From positions 1 to 8,997 of the forward strand of contig CAKSEF010000060.1 in the NCBI GenBank assembly GCA_934446465.1: DNA of 8,997 bases. The letters are read 5' to 3'. This document shows positions 1 through 6,418 of this stretch, one piece after another (position 1 is the stretch's first letter; each line of letters opens with the position of its first letter). The stretch is from an uncultured Oscillospiraceae bacterium (lineage in GTDB: Bacteria > Bacillota > Clostridia > Oscillospirales > JAAYXM01). The translations under genes were made by a program, and so were the position numbers. The notes below the pieces were generated by a model, which was not told the origin of the DNA, searched no databases, and saw only the letters and a list, made by a program, of their open reading frames with translations.

Positions 1-387
1 GTATCAGCATTTGCAGCCCAGCTTGACCCCACGCTTGAGGAAATAGGCGATATTAAAACCGCAGTAAGCGAAGCTGTTACAAACTGCATAGTCCACGCAT
101 ACCCGGACACGGTGGGCACCATTTACATACGGCTCAGAATATTCGAGGACAATTCTCTTGAAATCGTAATAAGAGATAAAGGGCTTGGGATTCCTGATAT
201 TGAGATGGCAAAGACCCCGATGTTTACAACAGGCGGTGATGAACGTTCCGGGATGGGCTTTACTATTATGGAAAGCTTCACGGATAATTTGAAGATTCGT
301 TCAAAGCCGAACAAAGGGACTACAGTTATAATGCGCAAGAAAATTTCAATGCGCGTCGGAGGTCTCGCCCGTGGCAGACACAACTGA
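1..387 (+). CDS. spoIIAB: Anti-sigma F factor SpoIIAB, 5'-truncated by the window edge
   Basis: This is a serine kinase and anti-sigma factor of the GHKL ATPase fold. In the family it binds sigma F and holds it inactive in the predivisional cell, and it phosphorylates the anti-anti-sigma factor SpoIIAA. The frame is open from base 1 and gives 128 residues before TGA. The N-box SEAVTNCIVHAY (residues 23-34) carries the expected catalytic Glu (24) and Mg-binding Asn (28). DKGLGIPD (57-64) is the G1 box, and ERSGMGFTIME further on is the ATP-lid and G2 region. Aligned with my recollection of the 146-residue B. subtilis protein, about 22 N-terminal residues lie outside the window. The last 17 bases overlap sigF, which suggests translational coupling and a fixed ratio of the two partners. 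spoIIAA is expected just upstream, outside the window. The identification is secure. Confidence 0.95.
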   Translation, partial: VSAFAAQLDPTLEEIGDIKTAVSEAVTNCIVHAYPDTVGTIYIRLRIFEDNSLEIVIRDKGLGIPDIEMAKTPMFTTGGDERSGMGFTIMESFTDNLKIRSKPNKGTTVIMRKKISMRVGGLARGRHN

Positions 388-1072
388 ACTTATTCGCGCC
401 GCAAAACACGGTGATGAAACAGCCTTTGAAAGATTGATTTGTGATAACTCCGCGCTTATTTGGAGTATTGTACGGAGATTTCTCGGCCGCGGAACTGATG
501 CCGATGATTTATATCAGCTCGGATGTGTAGGGCTTCTCAAGGCTATTCGCGGTTTTGACGAGTCTCTCGGAAATCAGTTTTCAACGTATGCCGTTCCGAA
601 AATCACCGGTGAGATAAGAAGGTTTCTGCGCGATGACGGTGCAATTAAGGTAAGCCGTACAATAAAGGAACGTGCCCTAAAAATACGGTACGCGGAATCG
701 CATTTTCAAAACAAAAACGGGAGAAATCCGACATTATCGGAGATATCGGAAGCAACAGGTTACACAGTTGAAGAAATCGCACAGGCTGAAAACGCCACAG
801 CATATACAGAGTCATTAAACCGGGAAATTAATGATGATGGCCAGACTTTAGAGGAGGTTCTCTCATCCCACGGCATTGAAGAACATATACTTGACTATGT
901 GTCTTTGTCAGACGCAATTAAGCTTCTTCCAAAACGCGAGAGAATAGTGATTATGCTGCGGTATTTTAAGTCAATGACCCAGGAACAGTGTGCACGTGTC
1001 ATGAAAACTTCACAGGTACAAATATCACGAATGGAACGTTCAGCAATAAAAAAACTCAGAGAAACATTGTAA
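371..1072 (+). CDS. sigF: RNA polymerase sporulation sigma factor F
   Basis: This sigma-70 family factor directs the first forespore-specific transcription after asymmetric division. The 233 residues match the usual length of SigF. Region 2 runs from about residue 43 to 96 and includes the core-binding stretch DADDLYQLGCVGLLKAIRGF (43-62) and the -10 recognition stretch around STYAVPKITGEIRRFLRDDG (71-90). KVSR at 93-96 begins the region 3 helices. Region 4 is at about 185-231, with a helix-turn-helix of the form MTQEQCARVMKTSQVQISRMER (202-223). The start is GTG at 371, preceded by GGAGG (358-362) with an 8-base spacer. The start lies inside spoIIAB in another frame, so translation is probably coupled. 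The order spoIIAB-sigF is the standard end of the spoIIA operon. The neighbouring SpoIIAB makes SigF more likely than SigG, which has similar regions 2 and 4. Confidence 0.95.
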   Translation: MADTTELIRAAKHGDETAFERLICDNSALIWSIVRRFLGRGTDADDLYQLGCVGLLKAIRGFDESLGNQFSTYAVPKITGEIRRFLRDDGAIKVSRTIKERALKIRYAESHFQNKNGRNPTLSEISEATGYTVEEIAQAENATAYTESLNREINDDGQTLEEVLSSHGIEEHILDYVSLSDAIKLLPKRERIVIMLRYFKSMTQEQCARVMKTSQVQISRMERSAIKKLRETL

Positions 1073-1093
1073 TCGTCAATTTGATATTTTGCA

Positions 1094-1132
1094 AAAAGAC
1101 CGTCGTATACGTCAGTATCGCGACGGTCTTTT
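1094..1132 (+). terminator. Rho-independent terminator closing the spoIIA operon
   Basis: A perfect 12-bp inverted repeat (AAAAGACCGTCG at 1094-1105, CGACGGTCTTTT at 1121-1132) encloses a 15-base loop, 21 bases after the sigF stop. The right arm ends in four T and continues ATCTT. No gene for another sporulation protein follows before the hairpin, so sigF appears to be the last gene of the operon. Confidence 0.8.
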
Positions 1133-1172
1133 ATCTTGAAAACGCATTTTTCGAGTATTTTTGAAAAAAGGA

Positions 1173-1201
1173 TTGAAATGGGCGGTAACAAATATTATAA
1201 T
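1173..1201 (+). promoter_or_regulatory. Sigma-A promoter for the permease-lipoprotein-nfo operon
   Basis: TTGAAA (1173-1178) and a perfect TATAAT (1196-1201) are separated by exactly 17 bases. Transcription would start near 1208, giving a leader of about 30 bases before the GTG at 1239. The site sits directly after the spoIIA terminator, so the following genes have an independent vegetative promoter. Confidence 0.8.
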
Positions 1202-1238
1202 GTTATTATCCAACATTACGCTTTAGGAGAGTATATTT

Positions 1239-2180
1239 GTGAATGATTTTATTTTTTCAATAAATGCGGTTCTTCCCCTATTTATACTCACGGCCCTCGG
1301 ATGGTTTCTGACAAAAATCAAGGTCTGGGACGAAAACTTCTTGAAAACGGGAAACAGCATTTCTTTTAATATTCTTATACCGGCAATGCTGTTTTACAAC
1401 ATATATATCTCTGATTTTGGCGCTGTCTTTAACGCTAACCTTCTTGCCTTTACGATGTGCATGGTTGTGGCAGTATGTGCAATATCACTGATTTTCGTTC
1501 CTCTTGTTATAAAAGAGCGCCCCAGCAGAGGCGTTATTATACAAGCACTCTTCAGAGGCAATTTTGCGCTTTTGGGTGTTCCGCTTTGCCAGTCGCTTGC
1601 CGGCGACGAAGGCGGTCAGGTTGCGTCGGTCTTTATTGCATTTATAATTCCCGCATTCAATATTCTCGCGACCGTCATTTTAAGTGTATACAGTGATAAT
1701 GAGCGCGAACCTGCTATCGTTATATTAAAAAAGGTTATTAAGAATCCGCTTATCATAGCCTGTATTCTCGGCATGATTTTCAATTTTCTGAAAATCCCTC
1801 TCCCGCAAATCATTCTCAAGCCCGTAAAGGATTTAAAGAGTATTGCAACACCGTTTGCGCTTCTCGTTCTCGGCGGAGACTTTAAATTCAAGAGCTTTAT
1901 CGGTAATTTAAAACGTGTTTTATGTACGGGATTATGCCGTCTTATTGTCGTTCCGACTGTTGCCGTAGCTCTCGCGGCGCTTTTGGGATTCCGCGGCTTA
2001 CATATTGCTCTTGTCATAAGCACATTTGCAACCCCGGTTGCAGTTTCAAGCACTGCTATGACTTACAAAATGAATGGCGATTATGACCTTGCCTGCCAGT
2101 TGGTTGTATTTACAACCGTTCTCTCTGCATTTACAATTACTCTGTTTGCCTTTATTTCAAGAACAATAGGAATTTTATAA
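1239..2180 (+). CDS. AEC-family transporter (auxin efflux carrier / malate permease type)
   Basis: This is an inner-membrane secondary carrier of the AEC family (bile/arsenite/riboflavin transporter superfamily). Family members move organic anions such as malate, but the substrate cannot be read from the sequence. The 313 residues contain about ten hydrophobic segments in two halves, separated by a charged cytoplasmic linker around residues 152-168. Typical family stretches are LIPAMLFYN (46-54), FRGNFALLGVPLC (105-117), ATPFALLVLGG (203-213) and ATPVAVSSTAM (264-274). The paired prolines in broken helices are characteristic of this fold. The start is GTG at 1239, with AGGAGA (1225-1230) eight bases upstream. 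It is the first gene after a strong sigma-A promoter, and 20 bases separate it from the next gene. The family assignment is confident. Confidence 0.9.
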   Translation: MNDFIFSINAVLPLFILTALGWFLTKIKVWDENFLKTGNSISFNILIPAMLFYNIYISDFGAVFNANLLAFTMCMVVAVCAISLIFVPLVIKERPSRGVIIQALFRGNFALLGVPLCQSLAGDEGGQVASVFIAFIIPAFNILATVILSVYSDNEREPAIVILKKVIKNPLIIACILGMIFNFLKIPLPQIILKPVKDLKSIATPFALLVLGGDFKFKSFIGNLKRVLCTGLCRLIVVPTVAVALAALLGFRGLHIALVISTFATPVAVSSTAMTYKMNGDYDLACQLVVFTTVLSAFTITLFAFISRTIGIL

Positions 2181-2200
2181 TAAATGTGAGGTAAGACTAA

Positions 2201-3034
2201 ATGTGTTACAGAATTTGTTCAATAATAATTGCATGTGTTATGATTATTTCTTTATCGGCCTGCTCATGGTCTAAAGACCCTGACGCCCTGTCCGGTGTTG
2301 CCCCGTCCACCGTTGCGGCGGCACCTGAGGCTCTGAATGCCGCAGATGCGTTTGTATACAATAACAGCTTACCGCTTGCCGACTCATTTAAGCAGATGAA
2401 TGAGCTGCGCATATCGATATGCAGTGATATGTATTCTGCAGTTGTCGGTTTTACAAGCAGTTCCGCGTGGGTTCCTGTCGCTGCTAACAAGTTTTCACTC
2501 GGGAGTGATGAATTTCTTGCCGCCTCATATGTAATGGAAATAGAGCCCGGCGTTACGGCAAAAAAGCTGTTCAAGGACAGCGGGTTTGAAAACATCCAGA
2601 TTTCCCCGCTTGACGTCGAGAACACGTGGAAAATCACTGCCGTAAAAAAGAACGAAGACGAAAAAAAGGACAACTATGAATACACTGTAATGTACGGAAA
2701 AGAATCCGACTCTTACCGTTTTACCCTCTCGATAAATGGTGAGCCGAAAATGCTTCTCGCTTCCTGCCGTATAACCGGAGGGTACGGCGTTCAGGTCTGG
2801 ACTCCCGAGGGTACGTACAACATACTTGCGCAGGATGTTAAGGAAGGACGTTTTGGGTTTATTCCGAAAACACGCGACTCGGCAGTTGAATTTCCCGAAA
2901 CCGATATATACTTTGACCCGAATCTTATAACCAGCTCATTCACAACCGACGGTGCGGAGTATACTTTCCTTTTGGCGAACAACATTTTGTATATCTCAAA
3001 AGACGGTTCAAACTACGCAATACCGCTCAAATAA
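2201..3034 (+). CDS. Predicted lipoprotein of unknown function
   Basis: I do not recognise this 277-residue protein. It begins with a clear lipoprotein signal peptide: a hydrophobic segment at about residues 5-17, then the lipobox LSAC (18-21). Signal peptidase II would cut before Cys21 and the protein would be anchored on the outer face of the membrane. A low-complexity Ala/Pro/Ser/Thr linker follows (about 26-50), as is common between a lipid anchor and a folded domain. The rest is soluble and looks mainly beta-rich, with alternating hydrophobic and polar stretches and a Lys/Glu/Asp-rich segment near 148-157. A GAGGT ribosome binding site (2188-2192) lies eight bases before the ATG. Short gaps to the permease gene (20 bases) and to nfo (24 bases) suggest one operon, but the neighbours do not suggest a function. 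Confidence 0.8.
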   Translation: MCYRICSIIIACVMIISLSACSWSKDPDALSGVAPSTVAAAPEALNAADAFVYNNSLPLADSFKQMNELRISICSDMYSAVVGFTSSSAWVPVAANKFSLGSDEFLAASYVMEIEPGVTAKKLFKDSGFENIQISPLDVENTWKITAVKKNEDEKKDNYEYTVMYGKESDSYRFTLSINGEPKMLLASCRITGGYGVQVWTPEGTYNILAQDVKEGRFGFIPKTRDSAVEFPETDIYFDPNLITSSFTTDGAEYTFLLANNILYISKDGSNYAIPLK

Positions 3035-3045
3035 AAAATTGTTAT

Positions 3046-3049
3046 GGAG
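3046..3049 (+). promoter_or_regulatory. Ribosome binding site that fixes the nfo start at 3059
   Basis: GGAG lies nine bases before the ATG at 3059. The in-frame ATG at 3044 has only an AT-rich sequence without any GGAG upstream, and it overlaps the ribosome binding site itself. The shorter protein starts MLRIG, as family members do. Confidence 0.75.
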
Positions 3050-3058
3050 TATAAAAAT

Positions 3059-3892
3059 ATGCTTAGAATAGGCTGCCACCTTTCTTCATCAAAAGGTTAT
3101 CTTGCTATGGCCAAAACTGCCGTTTCAATCGGCGCAAACACTTTTCAATTTTTCACGAGAAACCCGCGCGGCGGCGCGGCAAAGCCTCTCGATGATAACG
3201 ACATAGATGCCTTTCTTAAGTTTTCATCTGAAAACGATATATTCCCGATACTTGCCCATGCTCCGTATACCTTGAATGCCTGCGCTAAAGACCCGAAAAT
3301 ACGCGAATTTGCCGAGAACACAATGCGTGATGATATTGCACGGCTTGAAAGAACTCCCGGAAATATGTACAACTTTCACCCGGGTTCCCATGTAGGACAG
3401 GGTACCGAGGTGGGCATCGATAAGATTTCCGAAATCTTAAACAGTATTGTTTACAAAGAACAGACCACAACGATTCTCCTTGAAACCATGGCGGGTAAAG
3501 GAAGCGAGATTGGCAGGAGTTTCTCCGAAATTGCGGAAATAATATCAAAGGTTAAAATCGATGACAAAATAGGCGTATGTCTTGATACATGCCACGTGTT
3601 TGACGGAGGATATGATATATCGGAAAATCTCGAAGAAACGCTTGAAGAGTTTGACAAAGAGATAGGGCTTTCCCGCCTCCGCGCTATACATTTAAATGAC
3701 AGTATGTACGGACTCGACAGCCATAAGGACAGGCACGCAAAAATCGGTGAAGGGTTACTCGGTATTGATGCAATTACAAGAATTATTAATCATCCCAGCC
3801 TTAGAGGTCTCCCGTTTTATCTTGAAACACCGAATGAGCTTGACGGGTATCAGCGCGAGATTGCCCTCTTAAAAAAACTGTACAATGATTAA
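3059..3892 (+). CDS. nfo: Endonuclease IV (apurinic/apyrimidinic endodeoxyribonuclease)
   Basis: This zinc-dependent TIM-barrel enzyme cuts the backbone 5' of abasic sites in DNA and removes 3'-blocking groups during base excision repair. Counted from ATG 3059 it has 277 residues, normal for the family. All nine metal ligands known from the E. coli enzyme have counterparts: His67 (HAPY), His107 (NFHPGSH), Glu142 (LLETMAG), Asp176 and His179 (CLDTCHVFDGGYD), His211 (IHLNDS), Asp224 and His226 (DRH), and Glu256 (YLETP). An in-frame ATG at 3044 would add five residues but lacks a ribosome binding site. The gene is the last of a probable operon with the permease and the lipoprotein and is followed directly by a hairpin. 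There is no sign of decay, so it should be active. Confidence 0.95.
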   Translation: MLRIGCHLSSSKGYLAMAKTAVSIGANTFQFFTRNPRGGAAKPLDDNDIDAFLKFSSENDIFPILAHAPYTLNACAKDPKIREFAENTMRDDIARLERTPGNMYNFHPGSHVGQGTEVGIDKISEILNSIVYKEQTTTILLETMAGKGSEIGRSFSEIAEIISKVKIDDKIGVCLDTCHVFDGGYDISENLEETLEEFDKEIGLSRLRAIHLNDSMYGLDSHKDRHAKIGEGLLGIDAITRIINHPSLRGLPFYLETPNELDGYQREIALLKKLYND

Positions 3893-3895
3893 ATT

Positions 3896-3923
3896 GAGCG
3901 GTGAGAAGTTTCTCTCACCGCTC
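3896..3923. terminator. Hairpin between convergent nfo and FemABX genes, probably bidirectional
   Basis: An 11-bp perfect inverted repeat, GAGCGGTGAGA (3896-3906) and TCTCACCGCTC (3913-3923), has a 6-base loop. It starts 3 bases after the nfo stop and ends 5 bases before the stop of the convergent gene. T-rich sequence follows only loosely on either strand, so it may serve both directions with moderate efficiency. Confidence 0.7.
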
Positions 3924-3928
3924 TTAAA

Positions 3929-4999
3929 CTACTTTTTGAGACTTTTTCTTTCCCGAATGACACCTATTTTTCTGACGAGTGCTCTGTAATTCGACTGCAC
4001 GGATTCAATTATCTTTGCAGCCCGAGGTTTGAATATCATATCAAGTTTTCCAACGAAATCAACGCGTTCTCCGGCAAATCCCGCTTTAAATCTTATAAGA
4101 CCGTCAAGTGTTGTTTTTTCCATGTCTCCCGTTATCCCGCGAAAATCGTATATATTACAGTTGTTCTCAATGGTCCATTTTATCATTTCCCATTGCATCA
4201 TGTAATTCGGCATGCGATTTCTTTCTCTGTTACTGCTTGCGCCGTACAAATACCACACCTTATCGCCGTACAAAATGGCTATTGCTCCGGAGAGCAGCTG
4301 TCCCTCATATTCCATGAGATACAAGCGAAGATTATCCGGCGAGAGTGCATCATACATATCCTCAAAATATTTGAGGCTCCGTGCCATAAATCCGTCGCGT
4401 GCCGCTGTTTCCTTCATTATTTCCGTAAACGCCGGCAAGTCTTCCTTTGTACCTATGCGCGACGTTACCCCTTTTTTAACCGACAGTCTTACATTATAAC
4501 GCGTCTTCGAGTGGAATGCCGTAAATATCTCTTCCTCGCTTCTGCCGTTTATCGGGAGTCTGAATACATACCTCGCCTGCAAATACTCGGGACGGTGCTT
4601 TGTATTGTTTACCACAAAGCCGACGCTGCACAACTCATCCAAATACGGATTGTCCTCTGTAATATCAGGGTCGATTGAAAGCTCGTACGCGTTATATTTA
4701 TCCCCAAGTCTGCGCGCTTCGGCAAGAAGCTCCAAAAGTGTTTCCGTATCTCCATCGTCTGTTACGGGTCCTCTCGGACAATACATATGTGTGTATTTTG
4801 TTTTAGAGACTCTGCTTATCATGATGAGCATGCTCCCCTTCGCTTTTCCGTCAGCATCGCACGACATAAACACTTCACATTTCCACGGCTTTTTAAACTC
4901 TGCCCATTTAAGCGATTTTACAAAGTGACCCTTTAGATGCCCCGATACGAAGCTCTCATATTTTTCTGCTGTTGTACTATCGGTTACATGTTCAATCAT
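3929..4999 (-). CDS. FemABX-family peptidoglycan peptidyltransferase, downstream paralogue
   Basis: FemABX proteins are soluble cytoplasmic enzymes with two GNAT-like domains. They transfer an amino acid from aminoacyl-tRNA to the stem peptide of lipid II or UDP-MurNAc-pentapeptide, building interpeptide bridges. This one has 356 residues and lacks the long coiled-coil insertion of the staphylococcal enzymes, so it resembles the shorter FemX type. Visible family stretches are GHFVKSLKWAEFK (24-36), YCPRGPV (73-79), SIDPDI (108-113), FHSKTRYNVR (162-171), MQWEMIKW (268-275), YDFRGI (284-289) and GLIRFKAGFAG (300-310). The C-terminal tail is strongly basic. The ATG at 4999 is preceded by AGGAAGG (5009-5015) inside the end of the upstream gene. 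Only three bases separate the genes, so translation is probably coupled. The amino acid and attachment position cannot be predicted. Confidence 0.9.
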   Translation of the reverse strand: MIEHVTDSTTAEKYESFVSGHLKGHFVKSLKWAEFKKPWKCEVFMSCDADGKAKGSMLIMISRVSKTKYTHMYCPRGPVTDDGDTETLLELLAEARRLGDKYNAYELSIDPDITEDNPYLDELCSVGFVVNNTKHRPEYLQARYVFRLPINGRSEEEIFTAFHSKTRYNVRLSVKKGVTSRIGTKEDLPAFTEIMKETAARDGFMARSLKYFEDMYDALSPDNLRLYLMEYEGQLLSGAIAILYGDKVWYLYGASSNRERNRMPNYMMQWEMIKWTIENNCNIYDFRGITGDMEKTTLDGLIRFKAGFAGERVDFVGKLDMIFKPRAAKIIESVQSNYRALVRKIGVIRERKSLKK

Positions 5000-5002
5000 T
5001 TT

Positions 5003-6052
5003 TTATTTCCTTCCTGCTATTCTGCGTAATGAGTTCATAGCATTTTTTAACGTTCTTATCGCAAAATCGGTTGTTTTGTTATACACAATATCGATTCGCC
5101 CCACGAATGAAACAAGCTCACCGCCGAACCGCTTTTTGAACCTAACTAGTCCTTCTAACGGTTTTAGCTTATCACCTTCTCCGGCTATTCCGCGCATATC
5201 GTAAATTGCAACGCCGTTTTGTACAGACCACCGCATCATTTCCCACTGCATAAGAAAATTCGGGAGCGTTTCTTTATGCTCTTCCGAGCTTCCGGCATAC
5301 ATATGCCAGCTCTTATTTCCGAATTTAATCAAAACAGACCCTGCAATCGTTTCATCATCATAGGAAACCATGAATATTTTCATCATGTCATCTCCGAGAC
5401 TGTCGTACATTTCATAGAAGTATTCTTCTTTTCTTGCTGTAAACCCGTCTCGCTTTGCAGTGCTTTTAAGAAGTCTGCAAAATGCAGGTATATCTTCTCT
5501 TGTACCAAGCTTGCAAACAGCCCCGCTCTTAAGTGAGGAACGTACGCTGTAACGTGCTTTTGAATGGAAAGACGAAATAAGCTCATCATCGCCTTTATCT
5601 TTTATATCTATTCTGAAAACCGAGAACGGCTGCAAAATCCCGTTATCGTGTGCATTATCGCCTATCCTTGCGCCGATATGTTTGAAGTATTCAAGCCACT
5701 CAGAATTTTCCGCTGTGATATCCGGGTCAAGCGTAAGCTTGTATGCACCGATTTCACTTGCGATTTTTGATGCCTCGCTCAAAAGTTCGTCAAGTACGCA
5801 CACATCTTTCCTGTTGCATATCGGTCCGCGCGGACAATATAAAAACTTCTTGTTTGTGTGGCGAACCTCCTGCAAAAACATGAGCATAGCCCCTTGAACT
5901 TCACCGTTATCGTTCAGTGACATAAATGCAAAGCTTTGCTGACTGCCTTTAAACCTTTTCCATGCAATAGACTGCATAAAGTGCCCGTTCGGGCATGAAC
6001 GAAGAAAGTCTTCATATGCTGTATAGTCTTTATCCGTTACGCGCTTAATCAT
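5003..6052 (-). CDS. FemABX-family peptidoglycan peptidyltransferase, upstream paralogue
   Basis: This is a second tRNA-dependent aminoacyltransferase of the FemABX type, 349 residues long and clearly paralogous along its length to the gene that follows it. Matching stretches are GHFMQSIAWKRFKG (23-36), YCPRGPI (72-78), TLDPDI (107-112), FHSKARYSVR (162-171), MQWEMMRW (268-275), YDMRGI (284-289) and GLVRFKKRFGG (301-311). The start at ATG 6052 is chosen over an in-frame TTG at 6061. GAGG (6063-6066) lies ten bases from the ATG but only two or so from the TTG, and MIKRVTD aligns with MIEHVTD of the paralogue. It is the first gene of a two-gene operon with a promoter at 6085-6114. Two unequal paralogues suggest sequential addition of two residues of a bridge, as for staphylococcal FemA and FemB, but that is inference. 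Confidence 0.9.
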   Translation of the reverse strand: MIKRVTDKDYTAYEDFLRSCPNGHFMQSIAWKRFKGSQQSFAFMSLNDNGEVQGAMLMFLQEVRHTNKKFLYCPRGPICNRKDVCVLDELLSEASKIASEIGAYKLTLDPDITAENSEWLEYFKHIGARIGDNAHDNGILQPFSVFRIDIKDKGDDELISSFHSKARYSVRSSLKSGAVCKLGTREDIPAFCRLLKSTAKRDGFTARKEEYFYEMYDSLGDDMMKIFMVSYDDETIAGSVLIKFGNKSWHMYAGSSEEHKETLPNFLMQWEMMRWSVQNGVAIYDMRGIAGEGDKLKPLEGLVRFKKRFGGELVSFVGRIDIVYNKTTDFAIRTLKNAMNSLRRIAGRK

Positions 6053-6062
6053 ATAATTCAAG

Positions 6063-6066
6063 CCTC
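6063..6066 (-). promoter_or_regulatory. Ribosome binding site deciding the start of the upstream FemABX gene
   Basis: GAGG on the minus strand is ten bases from ATG 6052. The longer frame from TTG 6061 would leave almost no spacer, so the ATG is preferred. Confidence 0.65.
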
Positions 6067-6084
6067 ATCCGTTATGTTTTCTAT

Positions 6085-6114
6085 ATTTTAACACATGTGT
6101 ATAGTAAATTGCAA
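6085..6114 (-). promoter_or_regulatory. Sigma-A-like promoter of the FemABX pair, with an internal palindrome
   Basis: On the minus strand, TTGCAA (6109-6114) and TAAAAT (6085-6090, five of six consensus bases) are 18 bases apart. Transcription would start near 6078, giving a leader of about 25 bases. A perfect 10-bp palindrome, ACACATGTGT (6091-6100), lies between the two elements and could be an operator, although short palindromes also arise by chance. Confidence 0.55.
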
Positions 6115-6115
6115 C

Positions 6116-6144
6116 ATTGCCGCCGCAAAAAGAGCGACGGCAAT
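6116..6144 (-). terminator. Hairpin after the Cys-rich gene
   Basis: On the minus strand an 11-bp stem (6134-6144 with 6116-6126, one G-U pair) and a 7-base loop begin 15 bases after the stop codon of the Cys-rich gene. The following T-run is poor, so termination may be partial. The stem ends one base from the -35 element of the FemABX promoter, which separates the two transcription units. Confidence 0.6.
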
Positions 6145-6159
6145 ATCGAAACTGTTTAC

Positions 6160-6339
6160 TCACTCACCGCAGCAGCAGCATCTGTGGTTACAGCAGCACC
6201 CGCAGTAACCCTCGTTTTCACAGCATCTTCTGCTCTCGCGCTCGCACATATCCACACGACGCATGGGAATGTCGCGCTCGGACTGACGCTGTTCCGAATT
6301 CTGTCTGCCTCCGCACAGCAGTTCTATAAAGCAACACAT
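6160..6339 (-). CDS. Small cysteine-rich protein, 59 residues, function unknown
   Basis: This short gene reads ATG to TGA in one frame and encodes 59 residues with 14 cysteines (positions 2, 3, 9, 32, 39, 40, 46, 48-50 and 54-57). The C-terminal part is a dense cluster, CGCCCNHRCCCC, near the end; the middle (12-38) is charged and Arg/Glu-rich without hydrophobic segments. A strong AAGGGGG ribosome binding site (6346-6352) stands six bases before the ATG, and a hairpin follows the stop, so the gene has its own signals at both ends. No signal peptide or membrane segment is seen. I do not recognise the family. Metal binding or disulfide cross-linking, for example in a spore coat, is possible but not shown. 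Longer frames on both strands over this stretch lack such a ribosome binding site and I treat them as shadows. Confidence 0.7.
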   Translation of the reverse strand: MCCFIELLCGGRQNSEQRQSERDIPMRRVDMCERESRRCCENEGYCGCCCNHRCCCCGE

Positions 6340-6345
6340 ATTTAT

Positions 6346-6352
6346 CCCCCTT
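6346..6352 (-). promoter_or_regulatory. Strong ribosome binding site of the Cys-rich gene
   Basis: AAGGGGG on the minus strand, six bases from the ATG at 6339. It is the main evidence that this short frame is translated and that the overlapping longer frames are not. Confidence 0.7.
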
Positions 6353-6383
6353 ATGCACTTTAAGACAAAACCTTGTCCACATC

Positions 6384-6409
6384 ATCATATGCACTTTTTT
6401 ATCTTTTGT
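6384..6409 (-). promoter_or_regulatory. Possible sigma-K/sigma-E-type promoter of the Cys-rich gene
   Basis: On the minus strand, CATATGAT (6384-6391) fits the mother-cell -10 pattern CATAnnnT. An AC dinucleotide (6408-6409) lies 16 bases upstream, the spacing expected for sigma K. Transcription would begin about 35-40 bases before the start codon. The pattern is short and degenerate, so this is a weak call; no good sigma-A promoter was found here on the minus strand. Confidence 0.3.
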
Positions 6410-6418
6410 TGCAGGCAG

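Noticed and set aside
1616..2053. Minus-strand frame of 145 codons inside the AEC permease gene
   Set aside because: It is opposite a gene with clear transporter motifs; its Arg/Thr-rich composition is typical of an antisense shadow.
4193..4678. Long plus-strand frame (161 codons) inside the FemABX gene
   Set aside because: It lies wholly within a minus-strand gene with strong family motifs and has no recognisable protein pattern of its own.
6169..6200. GCAGCAGCAGCA tract as a microsatellite or repeat
   Set aside because: On the minus strand these bases are consecutive TGC/TGT cysteine codons of the Cys-rich gene, so coding explains them.
6097..6363. Plus-strand Ala/Val/Thr-rich frame that looks like a hydrophobic peptide
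   Set aside because: It is the complement of the Cys and Arg codons of the minus-strand Cys-rich gene. It lacks a ribosome binding site and starts inside the FemABX promoter.
6365..6378. Short inverted repeat GACAA-AACC-TTGTC upstream of the Cys-rich gene as an operator or riboswitch stem
   Set aside because: The stem is only five pairs or so, and no further conserved structure is visible nearby, so it is not above chance.
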